Shown: positions 1 through 8,650 of the stretch, piece after piece
Layout of the letters: each line of letters opens with the position of its first letter
Position numbering within the stretch: the stretch's first letter is position 1
Assembly: GCF_011388195.1 (NCBI RefSeq)
Contig: NZ_CP049990.1
Location: 2,046,001-2,110,000 of the forward strand
Source of the DNA: Pusillimonas sp. DMV24BSW_D
GTDB lineage: Bacteria; Pseudomonadota; Gammaproteobacteria; Burkholderiales; Burkholderiaceae_B
Reading direction: 5' to 3'
Length of the DNA stretch: 64,000 nucleotides
The notes under the pieces: generated by a model
Told to the model about the DNA's origin: nothing
What the model saw: the letters and a program-made list of their open reading frames with translations, nothing else
The model's database searches: none
Program-made: the position numbers and the translations under genes

Positions 1-1
1 T

Positions 2-514
2 GTGTATGACGCGGTCGGCGCAATCGCTCGTTGGTTGTGTCTATTGGCCGGTGTCGTTCTTCTGGTGGTCATGGGTTTCGCTACTTGTTTCGATGTGATC
101 GGGCGTAACTTCGGTATGGGTATTCCTGGCATCTGGGAAGCGGTAACCCTTGCGATGCGCTGGATGATTGGCTTGGCGCTACCCTTTGCTTTCTGGCAGG
201 GTAGCCATATCACTGTTGAGCTTTTTACCGATGCGTTACCGGCCCGGTTGAAACAGTTCGTTATCGTTGCCAGCGCGTTTGTGACGCTGACTGTTGTTGC
301 GTTATTGGCCTGGCAGATCACGATTCGCATGTTAAACGTGCGTGGGTATGGAGGGGTAACGTCTGATCTCGGCTTGCCCACCTACTTTGATTGGATTCCG
401 CTCGCAGTGGGGCCTTTGTTGTCAGTGCCTGTTTTGCTTTGTCTTTTTTGGCGGGAGCTGGTTCGTTTGTTCTATCAAGGCCGGCGCGTAAGTGCCAATG
501 GAAGCCCGTCATGA
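2..514 (+). CDS. TRAP transporter small permease (DctQ family), 5' end at window edge
   Basis: Small integral-membrane subunit of a tripartite ATP-independent periplasmic transporter, which with the large permease and a periplasmic binding protein imports organic acids using the ion gradient. The 170 residues hold four hydrophobic segments in the usual DctQ layout, with a conserved-looking F-x-V-x-x-R (FDVIGR) after the first helix and a charged C-terminal tail. Length fits the family (about 160-180), so the protein is nearly complete. The first codon is GTG at the very edge of the window, so the true start may lie just upstream. The last codons overlap the next gene in an ATGA. The binding protein (DctP type) would be expected to the left. 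The substrate cannot be read from the sequence; the neighbouring CoA ligase and crotonases suggest a carboxylic acid. Confidence 0.85.
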   Translation: MYDAVGAIARWLCLLAGVVLLVVMGFATCFDVIGRNFGMGIPGIWEAVTLAMRWMIGLALPFAFWQGSHITVELFTDALPARLKQFVIVASAFVTLTVVALLAWQITIRMLNVRGYGGVTSDLGLPTYFDWIPLAVGPLLSVPVLLCLFWRELVRLFYQGRRVSANGSPS

Positions 515-1809
515 CAGGAGATCTGGCTGTCGGTGTCTGGTGTTCGGTTGCGTTACTTGCATTAATTGCATTACGTATTCCAATTGCCGTTGCCATGATG
601 CTTACAGCCGTAACGGGTATTTATCTTGTACAAGGTGAGTTTGCGGCGTGGTTTCAATTGGCCGGGGCCCCTATTAACGTCACTATTTATGGCCTTTCGG
701 TTATCCCGTTGTTCATTTTAATGGGTAACCTGGCCGCCTATGCCGGGCTCAGTCGAGACTTGTTTCTTTTGGCCAGTAGGTGGGTGGGGCGGATGCCGGG
801 AGGCCTCTGTGTTTCAACTATTCTTGCCTGTGCGGGCTTTTCCACGCTTTCGGGCTCTTCACTTGCCACTGCGGCGACAATCGGTCGGATCTCCATTGGC
901 GAAATGCTGAATCGTGGTTATAGTCCCGCCATTTCTTCGGGCACCATTGCTGCTGGAGGTACGATTGGAATTCTTATTCCGCCTTCTGTAATGCTTGTTG
1001 TATATGGTTTGCTTACCGAGCAATCTATTCGTGAAATGTTTGCGGCAGGCATATTGCCGGGTATTTTGTTAACCCTTACGTTTGTTATTACCGTTATTGT
1101 TTGGGTCGGACTGCGCCCCGCCAGTGCGCCGCGTGCTGATCCCAATGATCCCCGGCTCGACGTTCCCAAGGCCGGCGTGCTTAGCCTGGTGGGTTTGGTG
1201 GTCATTGTGTTGGGCGGTTTGTACGCAGGGTACTTTACCGCGACAGAGTCGGCGGCTGTCGGTACGCTTGGAACATTAATTATTGCGTGGTTTCGTGGAG
1301 GGTTATCCTGGACTAATCTTGCAGGTGCGCTTTGTGAAACGGCCGGCACTTCGGCCATGATTTTTTTTATTATTATCGGCTCAGCGCTTTATGCAACGTT
1401 TCTTTCCGTAACGGGTATTTCCGGTGCATTACGGGATTTCGTCATCGGGTTGGACGTTGCGCCCATTTGGGTGCTGGCTGCTATTCTGGCAGTTTACATT
1501 GTGTTAGGGTGCTTCATGGACTCGATGGGGATGATTTTGTTAACTATCCCCGTTTTTTATCCAGTTACGGTTGCGTTGGGTATCGATCCGATACTTTTCG
1601 GTGTGTTGGTTGTAATGGTGGTTGAAGTGGGTTTAATTACGCCGCCTTTAGGCATGAACATTTTCATTGTGCGTTCAGTCGCGCCCGAGGTGCCAGTGCA
1701 AAAGATATTTTTGGGTGCGCTGCCATTTGTGCTGGCTTTTTTGGTATCAGTCGCACTCGTGACTTCCATACCCGGCCTTGCGCTTTGGTTGCCGGGTTTA
1801 ATGAAGTAG
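511..1809 (+). CDS. TRAP transporter large permease (DctM family)
   Basis: Large membrane subunit of the TRAP transporter, which carries the transport path. The protein of 432 residues is almost entirely hydrophobic with about 12-13 membrane segments, and has typical DctM stretches such as GGTIGILIPPSVMLVVYG and the late GLITPPLGMNIFIV. I chose the ATG at 511 because it overlaps the stop of the small permease as ATGA (translational coupling) and gives the usual family length. An in-frame start at 391 would add 40 residues encoded inside the upstream gene. Cotranscribed with the preceding gene and probably with the crotonase gene that begins eight bases after its stop. Confidence 0.93.
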   Translation: MTGDLAVGVWCSVALLALIALRIPIAVAMMLTAVTGIYLVQGEFAAWFQLAGAPINVTIYGLSVIPLFILMGNLAAYAGLSRDLFLLASRWVGRMPGGLCVSTILACAGFSTLSGSSLATAATIGRISIGEMLNRGYSPAISSGTIAAGGTIGILIPPSVMLVVYGLLTEQSIREMFAAGILPGILLTLTFVITVIVWVGLRPASAPRADPNDPRLDVPKAGVLSLVGLVVIVLGGLYAGYFTATESAAVGTLGTLIIAWFRGGLSWTNLAGALCETAGTSAMIFFIIIGSALYATFLSVTGISGALRDFVIGLDVAPIWVLAAILAVYIVLGCFMDSMGMILLTIPVFYPVTVALGIDPILFGVLVVMVVEVGLITPPLGMNIFIVRSVAPEVPVQKIFLGALPFVLAFLVSVALVTSIPGLALWLPGLMK

Positions 1810-1816
1810 TACGGTG

Positions 1817-2533
1817 ATGGTTAAAATTTCTGTTGGTGTTTCGGCTGACAACAGTGTCAGTGCGGCGCATATTCGTGAGTTACTCGAGCTATTTAACGAG
1901 GCGCAGCAGTGCCACGAACCAATTTGTTTTGTGCCTAAAAACGCAGGTCGTTTTTTTTGCTCTGGTTTTGATCTTGCTGAGTTGATTAAACTGCCGGATC
2001 AGCAAGTGGCTGACACATTCGAGTCTTTTTTGTTGTTGACTCGCGCTGTATTTCATTCGCCCAGTCGAGTGGGTGTGGTGGCTGAGGGCCATGCCGTTGG
2101 CGTGGGTGCTATGTTGGCTTTGGCTGCTGATCGTTGTGTCATGCAGCGGCAAGCCAAGTTACGGTTCCCGGAGGTGTTGCTTGGGCTTGGCTTATTTCCC
2201 GACATTGTCGAACTTATTCGTTATCGCACGGCACCCGCCAAGGCGGAGTTGCTATTGTGTGATGCTGTTGGAATGGAGGCTGAGCGTGCGTGTCAACTTG
2301 GATTGATTTCCGGTTATCACAATGATCGCACCGAGATGGCTGAGGGGGCGTTTGAATTGAGCACAGTTGCCCCGTATGAGGCAACTGCCCACATGAAGCA
2401 GTTGTGCCGGCAGGGTTTTTTGCAATCGCCTATTGGGCCGCAACTGGATGGTTTCATGTATATGTGGACGCAAGCCGCCACGCAAAAACGTTTGCGCCAA
2501 TTTGTTGAGAACGCGCCGTCAGGGCGCAGTTAA
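1817..2533 (+). CDS. Enoyl-CoA hydratase/isomerase family protein (crotonase fold), divergent
   Basis: Crotonase-fold protein of 238 residues, shorter than the usual 255-270. The first oxyanion-hole segment is readable (GRFFCSGFDLAEL, near residue 45), as is the second (GHAVGVGAMLALAAD, near 90). The first catalytic glutamate of true enoyl-CoA hydratases is a methionine here, while the second region keeps a glutamate (FPEVLLGLG) but lacks the following P-G-A-G-G turn. It is therefore unlikely to be a standard hydratase; an isomerase, thioesterase-like or decarboxylase role is possible. A GTG codon immediately precedes the ATG chosen here. It lies just behind the TRAP permeases and shares a strand with them, so it probably handles the imported acid as a CoA ester. 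Confidence 0.78.
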   Translation: MVKISVGVSADNSVSAAHIRELLELFNEAQQCHEPICFVPKNAGRFFCSGFDLAELIKLPDQQVADTFESFLLLTRAVFHSPSRVGVVAEGHAVGVGAMLALAADRCVMQRQAKLRFPEVLLGLGLFPDIVELIRYRTAPAKAELLLCDAVGMEAERACQLGLISGYHNDRTEMAEGAFELSTVAPYEATAHMKQLCRQGFLQSPIGPQLDGFMYMWTQAATQKRLRQFVENAPSGRS

Positions 2534-2552
2534 GGTAGGCTTGCCCGGACGG

Positions 2553-3326
2553 TTAGTATGCCGGCATTTGTAACGGTGCCGCCCCAATTTCGCCTGCCGC
2601 GGTCAGTAACTTCGGCGCCAGCTCGTTGTGCATGCGTTGTGCACTGACGGTTTTTGTTGGAACCGGCATGGCCAATGCACCGTAGGCACCCTGCCAAAGA
2701 ATCGGAACAGAAACACCGCCAATTCCTTCGTGCCAGGTATTGCGTACCATGGCATAGCCTAGGCGATAGCAAGCTTCCAATGCATTTTCCAGCTCACGTA
2801 CGTCTTCATGGCGATGTTCCATTTCAGTTCTTAAGCGCAGCAGGGTAGACCAGCGCTTTTGTTTCGGCATGGCCGCCAACGTCGCAATACCGGCTGCCGA
2901 TACATTCATTCTCAAACGGCCACCCGTGGCCAGCCGAATGGCATGAAAATCACTTCCTTGCACAACATCAACGTAGCACATGTGCAGGCCATCCTGGATT
3001 GCCAAAGCCACGGTGTGTCCGGTTTGTTCGCTGATTCGGGCCAGATGAGGGCGAACACGGTCGCGCAGACCCATGCCTGCCAGTAGCGGATAGCCTAATG
3101 TGAGATTTTTTGGAGTTAGTTCATAGGTTCGCCCCTGATCGGAGCGTCGAAGGTAGCCCAGTTCAGTCAAGGTATGTGTTAAGCGGCTGACTGTGGATGG
3201 CGGTAAAGTGATTAGCCTGGCAAGGTCGCCGTTTCCCAATGGTTTTTCGGCGCGAGACAGGCATTCTAGAATAGCCAGCCCCCGGGCCAATGCGTCAACA
3301 AACTGCCGGTCTTTGGCTCCAGTCAT
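2553..3326 (-). CDS. IclR-family transcriptional regulator
   Basis: DNA-binding regulator of 257 residues. The N-terminal winged helix-turn-helix is clear (ARGLAILECLSRAEKPL, then LPPSTVSRLTHTLTELGYL), followed by the IclR effector domain with its typical RPHLARISEQTGHTVALAI and the C-terminal GGVSVPI element. The start at 3326 is chosen because AGGAGA sits directly in front of that ATG; an upstream in-frame start lacks this. It is transcribed divergently from the acyl-CoA synthetase across about 130 bases and convergently to the TRAP-crotonase genes. It most likely controls both sides of this catabolic module in response to the substrate or its CoA ester, as IclR proteins commonly do; the effector is unknown. 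Confidence 0.9.
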   Translation of the reverse strand: MTGAKDRQFVDALARGLAILECLSRAEKPLGNGDLARLITLPPSTVSRLTHTLTELGYLRRSDQGRTYELTPKNLTLGYPLLAGMGLRDRVRPHLARISEQTGHTVALAIQDGLHMCYVDVVQGSDFHAIRLATGGRLRMNVSAAGIATLAAMPKQKRWSTLLRLRTEMEHRHEDVRELENALEACYRLGYAMVRNTWHEGIGGVSVPILWQGAYGALAMPVPTKTVSAQRMHNELAPKLLTAAGEIGAAPLQMPAY

Positions 3327-3460
3327 TCGTTCTATCTCCTGTTTTTTGCATGGCGGAATAGTTTTTCGCGCAATCATATTAAGATTGGCTCGATTACACA
3401 AATGATGATCAATGTGCCATGGTCGCCGAGCGATCGTACATTGACTAACAGGAGACCATC

Positions 3461-4990
3461 ATGTTGGCTGGCGATATGTTGCGCCGCTCCGCCGAGCGCT
3501 TCCCTTTTAAAACAGCTGTCATCTGGGAGGACCAGACGATTACCTATGAGGATTTGAACCGGACGGCAAATAAGTTAGCGAATGCTTTAATTTCCACCGG
3601 TATTAAAAAAGGCGAAAAAGTTGCGATGCTGTGTCGTAATCGCTTGGAGTATGCGGTTGTTTTTTTTGGTGTCGCGCGGTCGGGAGCCGTACTGGTGAAC
3701 GTCTCGACTCTGTATTCACCTGACGAATTGGCTTTTGTTCTGGAAAAAGCCGATGTCACGACATTGATTTATGAGTCCCTTTTTAAAGACAAAGTGGAAG
3801 GTGTAAAAGGGCAACCACCTCTATTGAGCCGGTATGTAAGTATTGGTGGTGATACCGATGATACTGATTTGGCTGATTTTTATGCGGCAGGCGATGAAAG
3901 TTATCCCGACATTGAGCTTAAACCTGAAGATCCATTTTGCATGACATATACCGGTGGCACGACTGGGCGCCCCAAAGGTGTGCTTTGCAGTCATTTGAAT
4001 CGCTACATTACGGCGCATACAGTTGCCATGGAGGAAGCGTTGGATGAGCGCGATGTCATTGGCATGGTCACACCGCTATTTCATGTTGCTGCTTTGAACA
4101 TAATGTTTCAGCCTGCAGTGCTGGTGGGGGCAACAAGCGTTTTTCTAACTAAATGGAGCCCAGATGCTTTCGCGCAAATGGTGCGACAAAATCGCATGAC
4201 GGCTGCGTTTATGGTGCCGACACAAATCGCTATGGTTGTGAGCGACCCAGGATTTGATGCCGGCGCCTATGAAAGCTGGCGCAAGGTGTCGTTCGCCGGT
4301 GCACCCATGCCCGATTGGGTTCAGAAGGAAATGATGCGATTGTTGCCCAATGTGGCCATGACACAAATTTACGGTCAGTCTGAAATGGGCGTGTTAACGT
4401 CGTTACGGGCTTGGTATTTGCAAGACAAGCTTGGTTCAATCGGGCGTCAGGCTTACAACGTAGACATTGCGTTGATTGATACTGAAGGACATCCGGTGCC
4501 ACGAGGCCAAATTGGCGAAGTGGCATCCCGAGGCAATAATGTCATGCTTGAGTATTACAACGAACCCGAGCAAACCGCCGCCTTTTGGCGCAATGGTTGG
4601 GCGGTAACCGGCGACTTGGCCGTTATGGACGAAGATGGCTTCATTACGTTGGTTGATCGCGCCAAAGACATGATTATTTCCGGTGGGGAAAATGTGTATC
4701 CCAAGGAAATTGAGAATGCCATTTATGAACTTGACGCTGTGGCCGAGTGTGCAGTGTTTGGCATCCCTGACGATAAATGGGGTGAGATACCAATTGCGTA
4801 CGTGTTGCTGAAGTCAGCTGCCTCGTTAACGGAAGAGGAAATTGTCGATCATTGTGCCCGACGTCTGGCGCGTTTCAAGCGTCCGCGGCAAGTCAAATTT
4901 GTCGAGAACTTCCCCAAAACACCGATCGGCAAAATTCAAAAGAACCTGCTGCGCGATAAGTATTGGCAAGGCAAGGAGAAAAAAATATGA
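3461..4990 (+). CDS. Acyl-CoA synthetase (AMP-dependent ligase)
   Basis: Adenylate-forming enzyme of 509 residues that would activate a carboxylic acid with ATP and CoA. Visible motifs are the P-loop-like [12 protein letters not shown] near residue 162, YGQSEMG in the A5 region, [21 protein letters not shown] carrying the A7-A8 motifs, and the C-terminal lysine motif [10 protein letters not shown]. The start has AGGAGA eight bases upstream. The stop overlaps the next start as ATGA, so ligase and crotonase are coupled. Substrate specificity cannot be read; relatives include medium-chain, aromatic-acid and crotonobetaine/carnitine ligases. With the TRAP transporter and IclR regulator nearby, the likely job is activation of the acid that the transporter brings in. 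Confidence 0.9.
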   Translation: MLAGDMLRRSAERFPFKTAVIWEDQTITYEDLNRTANKLANALISTGIKKGEKVAMLCRNRLEYAVVFFGVARSGAVLVNVSTLYSPDELAFVLEKADVTTLIYESLFKDKVEGVKGQPPLLSRYVSIGGDTDDTDLADFYAAGDESYPDIELKPEDPFCMTYTGGTTGRPKGVLCSHLNRYITAHTVAMEEALDERDVIGMVTPLFHVAALNIMFQPAVLVGATSVFLTKWSPDAFAQMVRQNRMTAAFMVPTQIAMVVSDPGFDAGAYESWRKVSFAGAPMPDWVQKEMMRLLPNVAMTQIYGQSEMGVLTSLRAWYLQDKLGSIGRQAYNVDIALIDTEGHPVPRGQIGEVASRGNNVMLEYYNEPEQTAAFWRNGWAVTGDLAVMDEDGFITLVDRAKDMIISGGENVYPKEIENAIYELDAVAECAVFGIPDDKWGEIPIAYVLLKSAASLTEEEIVDHCARRLARFKRPRQVKFVENFPKTPIGKIQKNLLRDKYWQGKEKKI

Positions 4991-5796
4991 ACTCAGTTTA
5001 TGAAAGTTATCAGCGTTTGCAGTTCGATGAACCTGCACCAGGCGTATTGCGCATTACTATGGCCAACCCAGGACGTTTGAATTCCGCCGATGCCGTCATG
5101 CATGGGGAGCTCGTGCGGGTGTGGCGTGATATTGATGCTGACCCTGATGTTTCCGTTGCCATTATCCGTGGTTCAAAGGGGGCTTTTTCGTCGGGTGGCG
5201 ACCTGGACCTCGTCAAAGAGATGACGGAAGACTTTACGGTGTTATCGCGTGTGTGGAAAGAGGCAAGAGACCTGGTTTATAACGTGATTAATTGTTCCAA
5301 GCCTATTGTTTCGGCGATGGAAGGGCCGGCAGTGGGTGCGGGTTTAGTGGCCGGCTTGTTGGCTGATATCTCCATTGCCGCTAAAGATGCACGCATTATC
5401 GATGGCCACACCCGATTGGGAGTGGCCGCCGGAGACCATGCCGCTATTGTGTGGCCGTTGCTTTGTGGCATGGCCAAGGCAAAATACTATTTAATGTTGT
5501 GCGAAAGTGTCTCCGGTGAGGAGGCTGAGCGAATCGGTTTGGTGTCGCTATGTACTGATGCGTCGGAGCTGGAAGCAAAGTCGCTTGAAATTGCCACCCG
5601 TCTGGCAAACGGCTCGCCTTCCGCTTTGCGTTGGACGAAATATGCGCTGAATAATTGGTTGCGGATGGCCGGGCCTACTTTCGATACGTCGTTGGCATTG
5701 GAATTTATGGGTTTTACAGGTCCCGACGCGAAAGAGGGGTTGGCCTCGTTGAAAGCAAAGCGAAAACCTGATTTCGATCAAAATTGCCCGTTATAA
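4987..5796 (+). CDS. Enoyl-CoA hydratase/isomerase family protein (crotonase fold), lacking both hydratase glutamates
   Basis: Crotonase-fold protein of 269 residues. Oxyanion-hole segments are present ([12 protein letters not shown] near 65-75 and [16 protein letters not shown] near 110), so it should bind and polarise an acyl-CoA thioester. At the positions of the two hydratase glutamates I read alanine ([11 protein letters not shown]) and threonine ([15 protein letters not shown]), so simple hydration of an enoyl-CoA is unlikely. The GDHAA stretch is seen in a crotonase subgroup of unassigned function. ATG at 4987 overlaps the ligase stop and is preceded by AAGGAG. Third gene of the module by function and probably the second step after activation; the reaction is not known. 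Confidence 0.85.
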   Translation: MNSVYESYQRLQFDEPAPGVLRITMANPGRLNSADAVMHGELVRVWRDIDADPDVSVAIIRGSKGAFSSGGDLDLVKEMTEDFTVLSRVWKEARDLVYNVINCSKPIVSAMEGPAVGAGLVAGLLADISIAAKDARIIDGHTRLGVAAGDHAAIVWPLLCGMAKAKYYLMLCESVSGEEAERIGLVSLCTDASELEAKSLEIATRLANGSPSALRWTKYALNNWLRMAGPTFDTSLALEFMGFTGPDAKEGLASLKAKRKPDFDQNCPL

Positions 5797-5815
5797 ATAG
5801 CTGCGAGGAAAAAGA

Positions 5816-6628
5816 ATGTCTGATCAAAAAAAAGCTCAACTTGACGCTTCGTCTGCTGGTAATGAGGTATTACTTGAGTTCCCATCCGCGCATATTGCGA
5901 TTGTGCGCTTGAATCGTCCTCATGTGCGCAATGCCCTCGATCTGGGGATTCGTAAAGAGTTGGCCGCGGTGTTCAGATCGTTGGCCGATAACGCTGAATT
6001 ACGTTGCGTCATTCTCACCGGCGGTGACAAGTTTTTTGCCGCCGGGGCGGACATTGAAGATATGTCTCGGATTGATGCGGTGCAGATGTATCACCGCCAT
6101 ACGGAACGCTTATGGGCTGCCGTGGCCGAGTGCCCTGTTCCGGTTATTGCGGCGGTGGCGGGCTATGCTTTGGGTGGGGGCCTGGAACTTGCCATGAATG
6201 CCGATATGATTGTGTCCGCGCGTAGCGCCCGTTTCGGCCAACCCGAGGTTCGGGTGGGAATTATGCCCGGAGCCGGGGGGACGCAACGTTTAACCCGTGC
6301 AATTGGCAAGTTCCGTGCCATGTACTTGTGCATGACAGGTTATTTGATCAGTGCTGATGAAGCCTATGATATGGGCTTGGTCAGCAAAGTGGTTGACGAC
6401 GCAGAACTCATGCCACATTGCCTTGAGTTAGCGCAACATTTGGCCGGTCAGCCGCCTATTGCTTTACAACAAATTAAAGAAGTGGTTTTACACGGTGCCG
6501 ATGCGTCGTTGGGCGCAGCACTTGCGCTTGAACGAAAAGCGTTGCAACTATTGTTTGCCACCCAGGATAAGCAAGAAGGGATGAAAGCGTTTCTTGAGAA
6601 GCGCAAGCCCGATTACAAAGGGTTGTGA
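5816..6628 (+). CDS. Enoyl-CoA hydratase (classical, both catalytic glutamates present)
   Basis: Crotonase of 270 residues with a complete hydratase active site: oxyanion loop GGDKFFAAGADIEDM, first glutamate in GYALGGGLELAMNAD, and second glutamate in FGQPEVRVGIMPGAGGTQRL. It should add water across the double bond of a 2-enoyl-CoA. It carries an N-terminal extension of about 20 polar residues before the fold. GAGGAAAAAG lies in front of the ATG, and the gene follows the previous crotonase by 19 bases on the same strand, so the two are cotranscribed with the ligase. It ends eight bases before the convergent lexA gene. Relatives include PaaF-type hydratases. Confidence 0.92.
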   Translation: MSDQKKAQLDASSAGNEVLLEFPSAHIAIVRLNRPHVRNALDLGIRKELAAVFRSLADNAELRCVILTGGDKFFAAGADIEDMSRIDAVQMYHRHTERLWAAVAECPVPVIAAVAGYALGGGLELAMNADMIVSARSARFGQPEVRVGIMPGAGGTQRLTRAIGKFRAMYLCMTGYLISADEAYDMGLVSKVVDDAELMPHCLELAQHLAGQPPIALQQIKEVVLHGADASLGAALALERKALQLLFATQDKQEGMKAFLEKRKPDYKGL

Positions 6629-6636
6629 ATTTTAAG

Positions 6637-7293
6637 CTATTGCATGGTGCGAATGAGCCCCACCGCAATGCCTTCCAGAGCGAATTCGTTGCTTGCATCG
6701 ACAATAATGGGGGAGAAATCGGGATTTTCCGGAAGAAGCTGAATTTGCCCGTTTTCGCGATGTAAACGTTTAACGGTAACGTCGTCGCCCAGTCGGGCAA
6801 CGACAATTTGCCCGTTACGCGCTTCGGCTGTTTTGCGAACCGCGAGCAGGTCGCCGTCGAGGATGCCGGCGTCGCGCATGCTGAGGCCCCGCACCTTAAG
6901 CAAATAGTGAGGGGTGGCCGTAAATAATGATGGTTCTACCGACAGTTCCCGTTCGACATGTTCACTGGCCAGAATAGGGCTGCCGGCGGCAACGCGCCCA
7001 ACTACGGGTAGTACCAGCGGGTTGAAGAGTACGCCCGACGACAGACTGGTTTGTGATAACGCTGGTTCAGGATCGGCTTCCACTTTCAGGCGAATGCCTC
7101 GTGATGCCCCGGCAGTGAGTTCTATCGCCCCTTTTTTGGCAAGGGCCTTAAGGTGATCTTCCGCCGCGTTGGCTGACTTGAAACCCAGCTCTTTTGCAAT
7201 TTCAGCACGCGTGGGGGGAAAACCCGTGCGCGCAATTTGCGCACGGATAAGATCAAGAATTTCTTGTTGGCGTGAGGTAAGTTTGATGGCCAT
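6637..7293 (-). CDS. lexA: LexA repressor of the SOS response
   Basis: Repressor-protease of 218 residues. The N-terminal winged helix ([38 protein letters not shown]) binds SOS boxes; the C-terminal S24 protease domain holds the self-cleavage bond Ala103-Gly104 (GRVAAGSP), the nucleophile Ser138 (RGLSMRDAG) and the base Lys175 (VTVKRL). RecA filaments on single-stranded DNA trigger cleavage and release the regulon. The N-terminus MAIKLT is the common form in this group. An SOS box lies only about ten bases upstream of the start codon, so the gene represses itself. Located downstream of the aminotransferase on the same strand, with its own promoter between. Confidence 0.97.
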   Translation of the reverse strand: MAIKLTSRQQEILDLIRAQIARTGFPPTRAEIAKELGFKSANAAEDHLKALAKKGAIELTAGASRGIRLKVEADPEPALSQTSLSSGVLFNPLVLPVVGRVAAGSPILASEHVERELSVEPSLFTATPHYLLKVRGLSMRDAGILDGDLLAVRKTAEARNGQIVVARLGDDVTVKRLHRENGQIQLLPENPDFSPIIVDASNEFALEGIAVGLIRTMQ

Positions 7294-7296
7294 GGA

Positions 7297-7326
7297 ATAA
7301 GGGCTGTATTTTTATACAGCCCTTAT
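7297..7326. promoter_or_regulatory. SOS box (LexA operator) of lexA inside a longer palindrome
   Basis: The core CTGTATTTTTATACAG at 7304-7319 matches the LexA consensus CTGT-N8-ACAG with an A/T-only centre. The symmetry extends outward: ATAAGGGCTGTA at 7297-7308 is the exact reverse complement of TACAGCCCTTAT at 7315-7326, giving 12-base arms around six bases. It lies right in front of the lexA start, as expected for autorepression. The flanking AAGGG/CCCTT arms go beyond what LexA needs. Confidence 0.92.
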
Positions 7327-7383
7327 TCTGCCCTAGCGGATATAAATTGGCAAGCTTTTACTACCCTGGCCAATATGATTTGT

Positions 7384-8583
7384 TTAGAGCACTTTTGCGA
7401 TAGATTTCGCAACGTGATCGATGTTGCCACTATTTAATGCGGCAACGCAAATACGACCGCTACCAACCGCATAAACACCATGATCGGCGCGTAATGCTTC
7501 TACTTGCTCTTTGGTTAGGCCCGAGTAAGAAAACATGCCACGTTGCGCCAAAACAAAATCAAAGTTTTGAGTTACGCCGTGGTCTTTGAGCTTCTGCACC
7601 AATTGCGCTCGCATATCGCGAATGCGGTTACGCATGCCGCTGAGTTCCTCGACCCACAGTTGATAAAGTTCGGGGGTATTCAAGACTGTGGAAACGACCG
7701 TGCCGCCATGAGTGGGCGGGTTGGAGTAGTTGGTGCGGATGACTATTTTCAGTTGGCTAAGAACCCGGGCGCTTTCGTCTTTAGACGCGCAAAGGAGTGT
7801 TAGTGCACCGACTCGTTCGCCGTATAGCGAAAACGATTTGGAAAACGAGGAGCTGATTAGCACGGAAATATCCAAGCCCGCAAATAAACGCACAACGGAG
7901 GCGTCGTCTTCGAGGCCGTCGCCGAATCCTTGATAGGCGATATCCAGGAAAGGAACCAAGCCGGTTTCTTTAACGGTTTCGGCGATTTGCTTCCACTGTT
8001 CGGCTGAAGGATCAACCCCTGTGGGGTTGTGGCAGCATGCATGCAGTACGACGATTGTGCCTTTTGGCAGTGTCTTCAATGCCGCCAGCATGCCGTCGAA
8101 ATCGAACCCGTGTGTTTCAGGGTTGTAATAAGGGTACTGGTCGACCTGGAAGCCGGCTCGCTCAAAAATACCCCGATGGTTTGCCCAACTGGGGTTGCTG
8201 ATGACAACTTTGGCGTTGGGTTGAACCTGTCTTAGGAAGTCGGCACCGATTTTAAGGGCGCCTGTGCCGCCCAGGGTTTGAACGGTAAGGGCGCGCCCGG
8301 AAGCGGCCAATTCGTGGTTCTGGCCAAGTAGCAGGGTTTGGGCACCTTTGTTGTAAGGCGCCAGGCCGTCGATGGGCAGATAGGCGCGTGGCGCAGCCTG
8401 TTCAATACGTGCTTTTTCGGCTTCACGCACGGCTTTGAGCAAGGGTACACGGCCATTGTCATCGTAGTACACGCCCACACCCAGATTGACTTTTTCGGAC
8501 CGGGTGTCAGTGTTGTATTGTTCGTTTAATCCTAGGATGGGATCGCGGGGAGCTAATTCAACGGATTCGAAAATTGAGGTCAT
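7384..8583 (-). CDS. tyrB: Aromatic/aspartate amino acid aminotransferase
   Basis: PLP-dependent class I aminotransferase of 399 residues, the expected length. It moves amino groups between glutamate/2-oxoglutarate and aspartate or aromatic 2-oxo acids. The N-terminus (ESVELAPRDPILGL, VNLGVGVYYDD) is typical of the AspC/TyrB group, the PLP lysine is Lys249 in SSSFSKSFSLYGERVG, and HACCHNPTG gives the cofactor-contact region. Sequence alone does not separate AspC from TyrB, so the symbol is tentative. It is divergent from uvrB across 67 bases, an arrangement common in Burkholderiales. Confidence 0.88.
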   Translation of the reverse strand: MTSIFESVELAPRDPILGLNEQYNTDTRSEKVNLGVGVYYDDNGRVPLLKAVREAEKARIEQAAPRAYLPIDGLAPYNKGAQTLLLGQNHELAASGRALTVQTLGGTGALKIGADFLRQVQPNAKVVISNPSWANHRGIFERAGFQVDQYPYYNPETHGFDFDGMLAALKTLPKGTIVVLHACCHNPTGVDPSAEQWKQIAETVKETGLVPFLDIAYQGFGDGLEDDASVVRLFAGLDISVLISSSFSKSFSLYGERVGALTLLCASKDESARVLSQLKIVIRTNYSNPPTHGGTVVSTVLNTPELYQLWVEELSGMRNRIRDMRAQLVQKLKDHGVTQNFDFVLAQRGMFSYSGLTKEQVEALRADHGVYAVGSGRICVAALNSGNIDHVAKSIAKVL

Positions 8584-8623
8584 ATTACCTGTGATGTGTG
8601 AGGGAAGATAATTAATGAGATAA

Positions 8624-8640
8624 TAAGGGGTTTACCCTTA
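8624..8640. promoter_or_regulatory. Inverted repeat in the tyrB-uvrB intergenic region
   Basis: TAAGGG-GTTTA-CCCTTA is an exact inverted repeat with six-base arms, ten bases upstream of the uvrB ATG and inside the divergent promoter region. Function unknown; it could be an operator or the ribosome-binding region folded in the uvrB leader. No SOS box was found in this gap. Confidence 0.35.
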
Positions 8641-8650
8641 GGTGTCCAGC

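Noticed and set aside
391-510. Upstream start of the TRAP large permease
   Set aside because: Would encode 40 residues within the small permease gene; the ATGA-coupled ATG at 511 gives the normal length.
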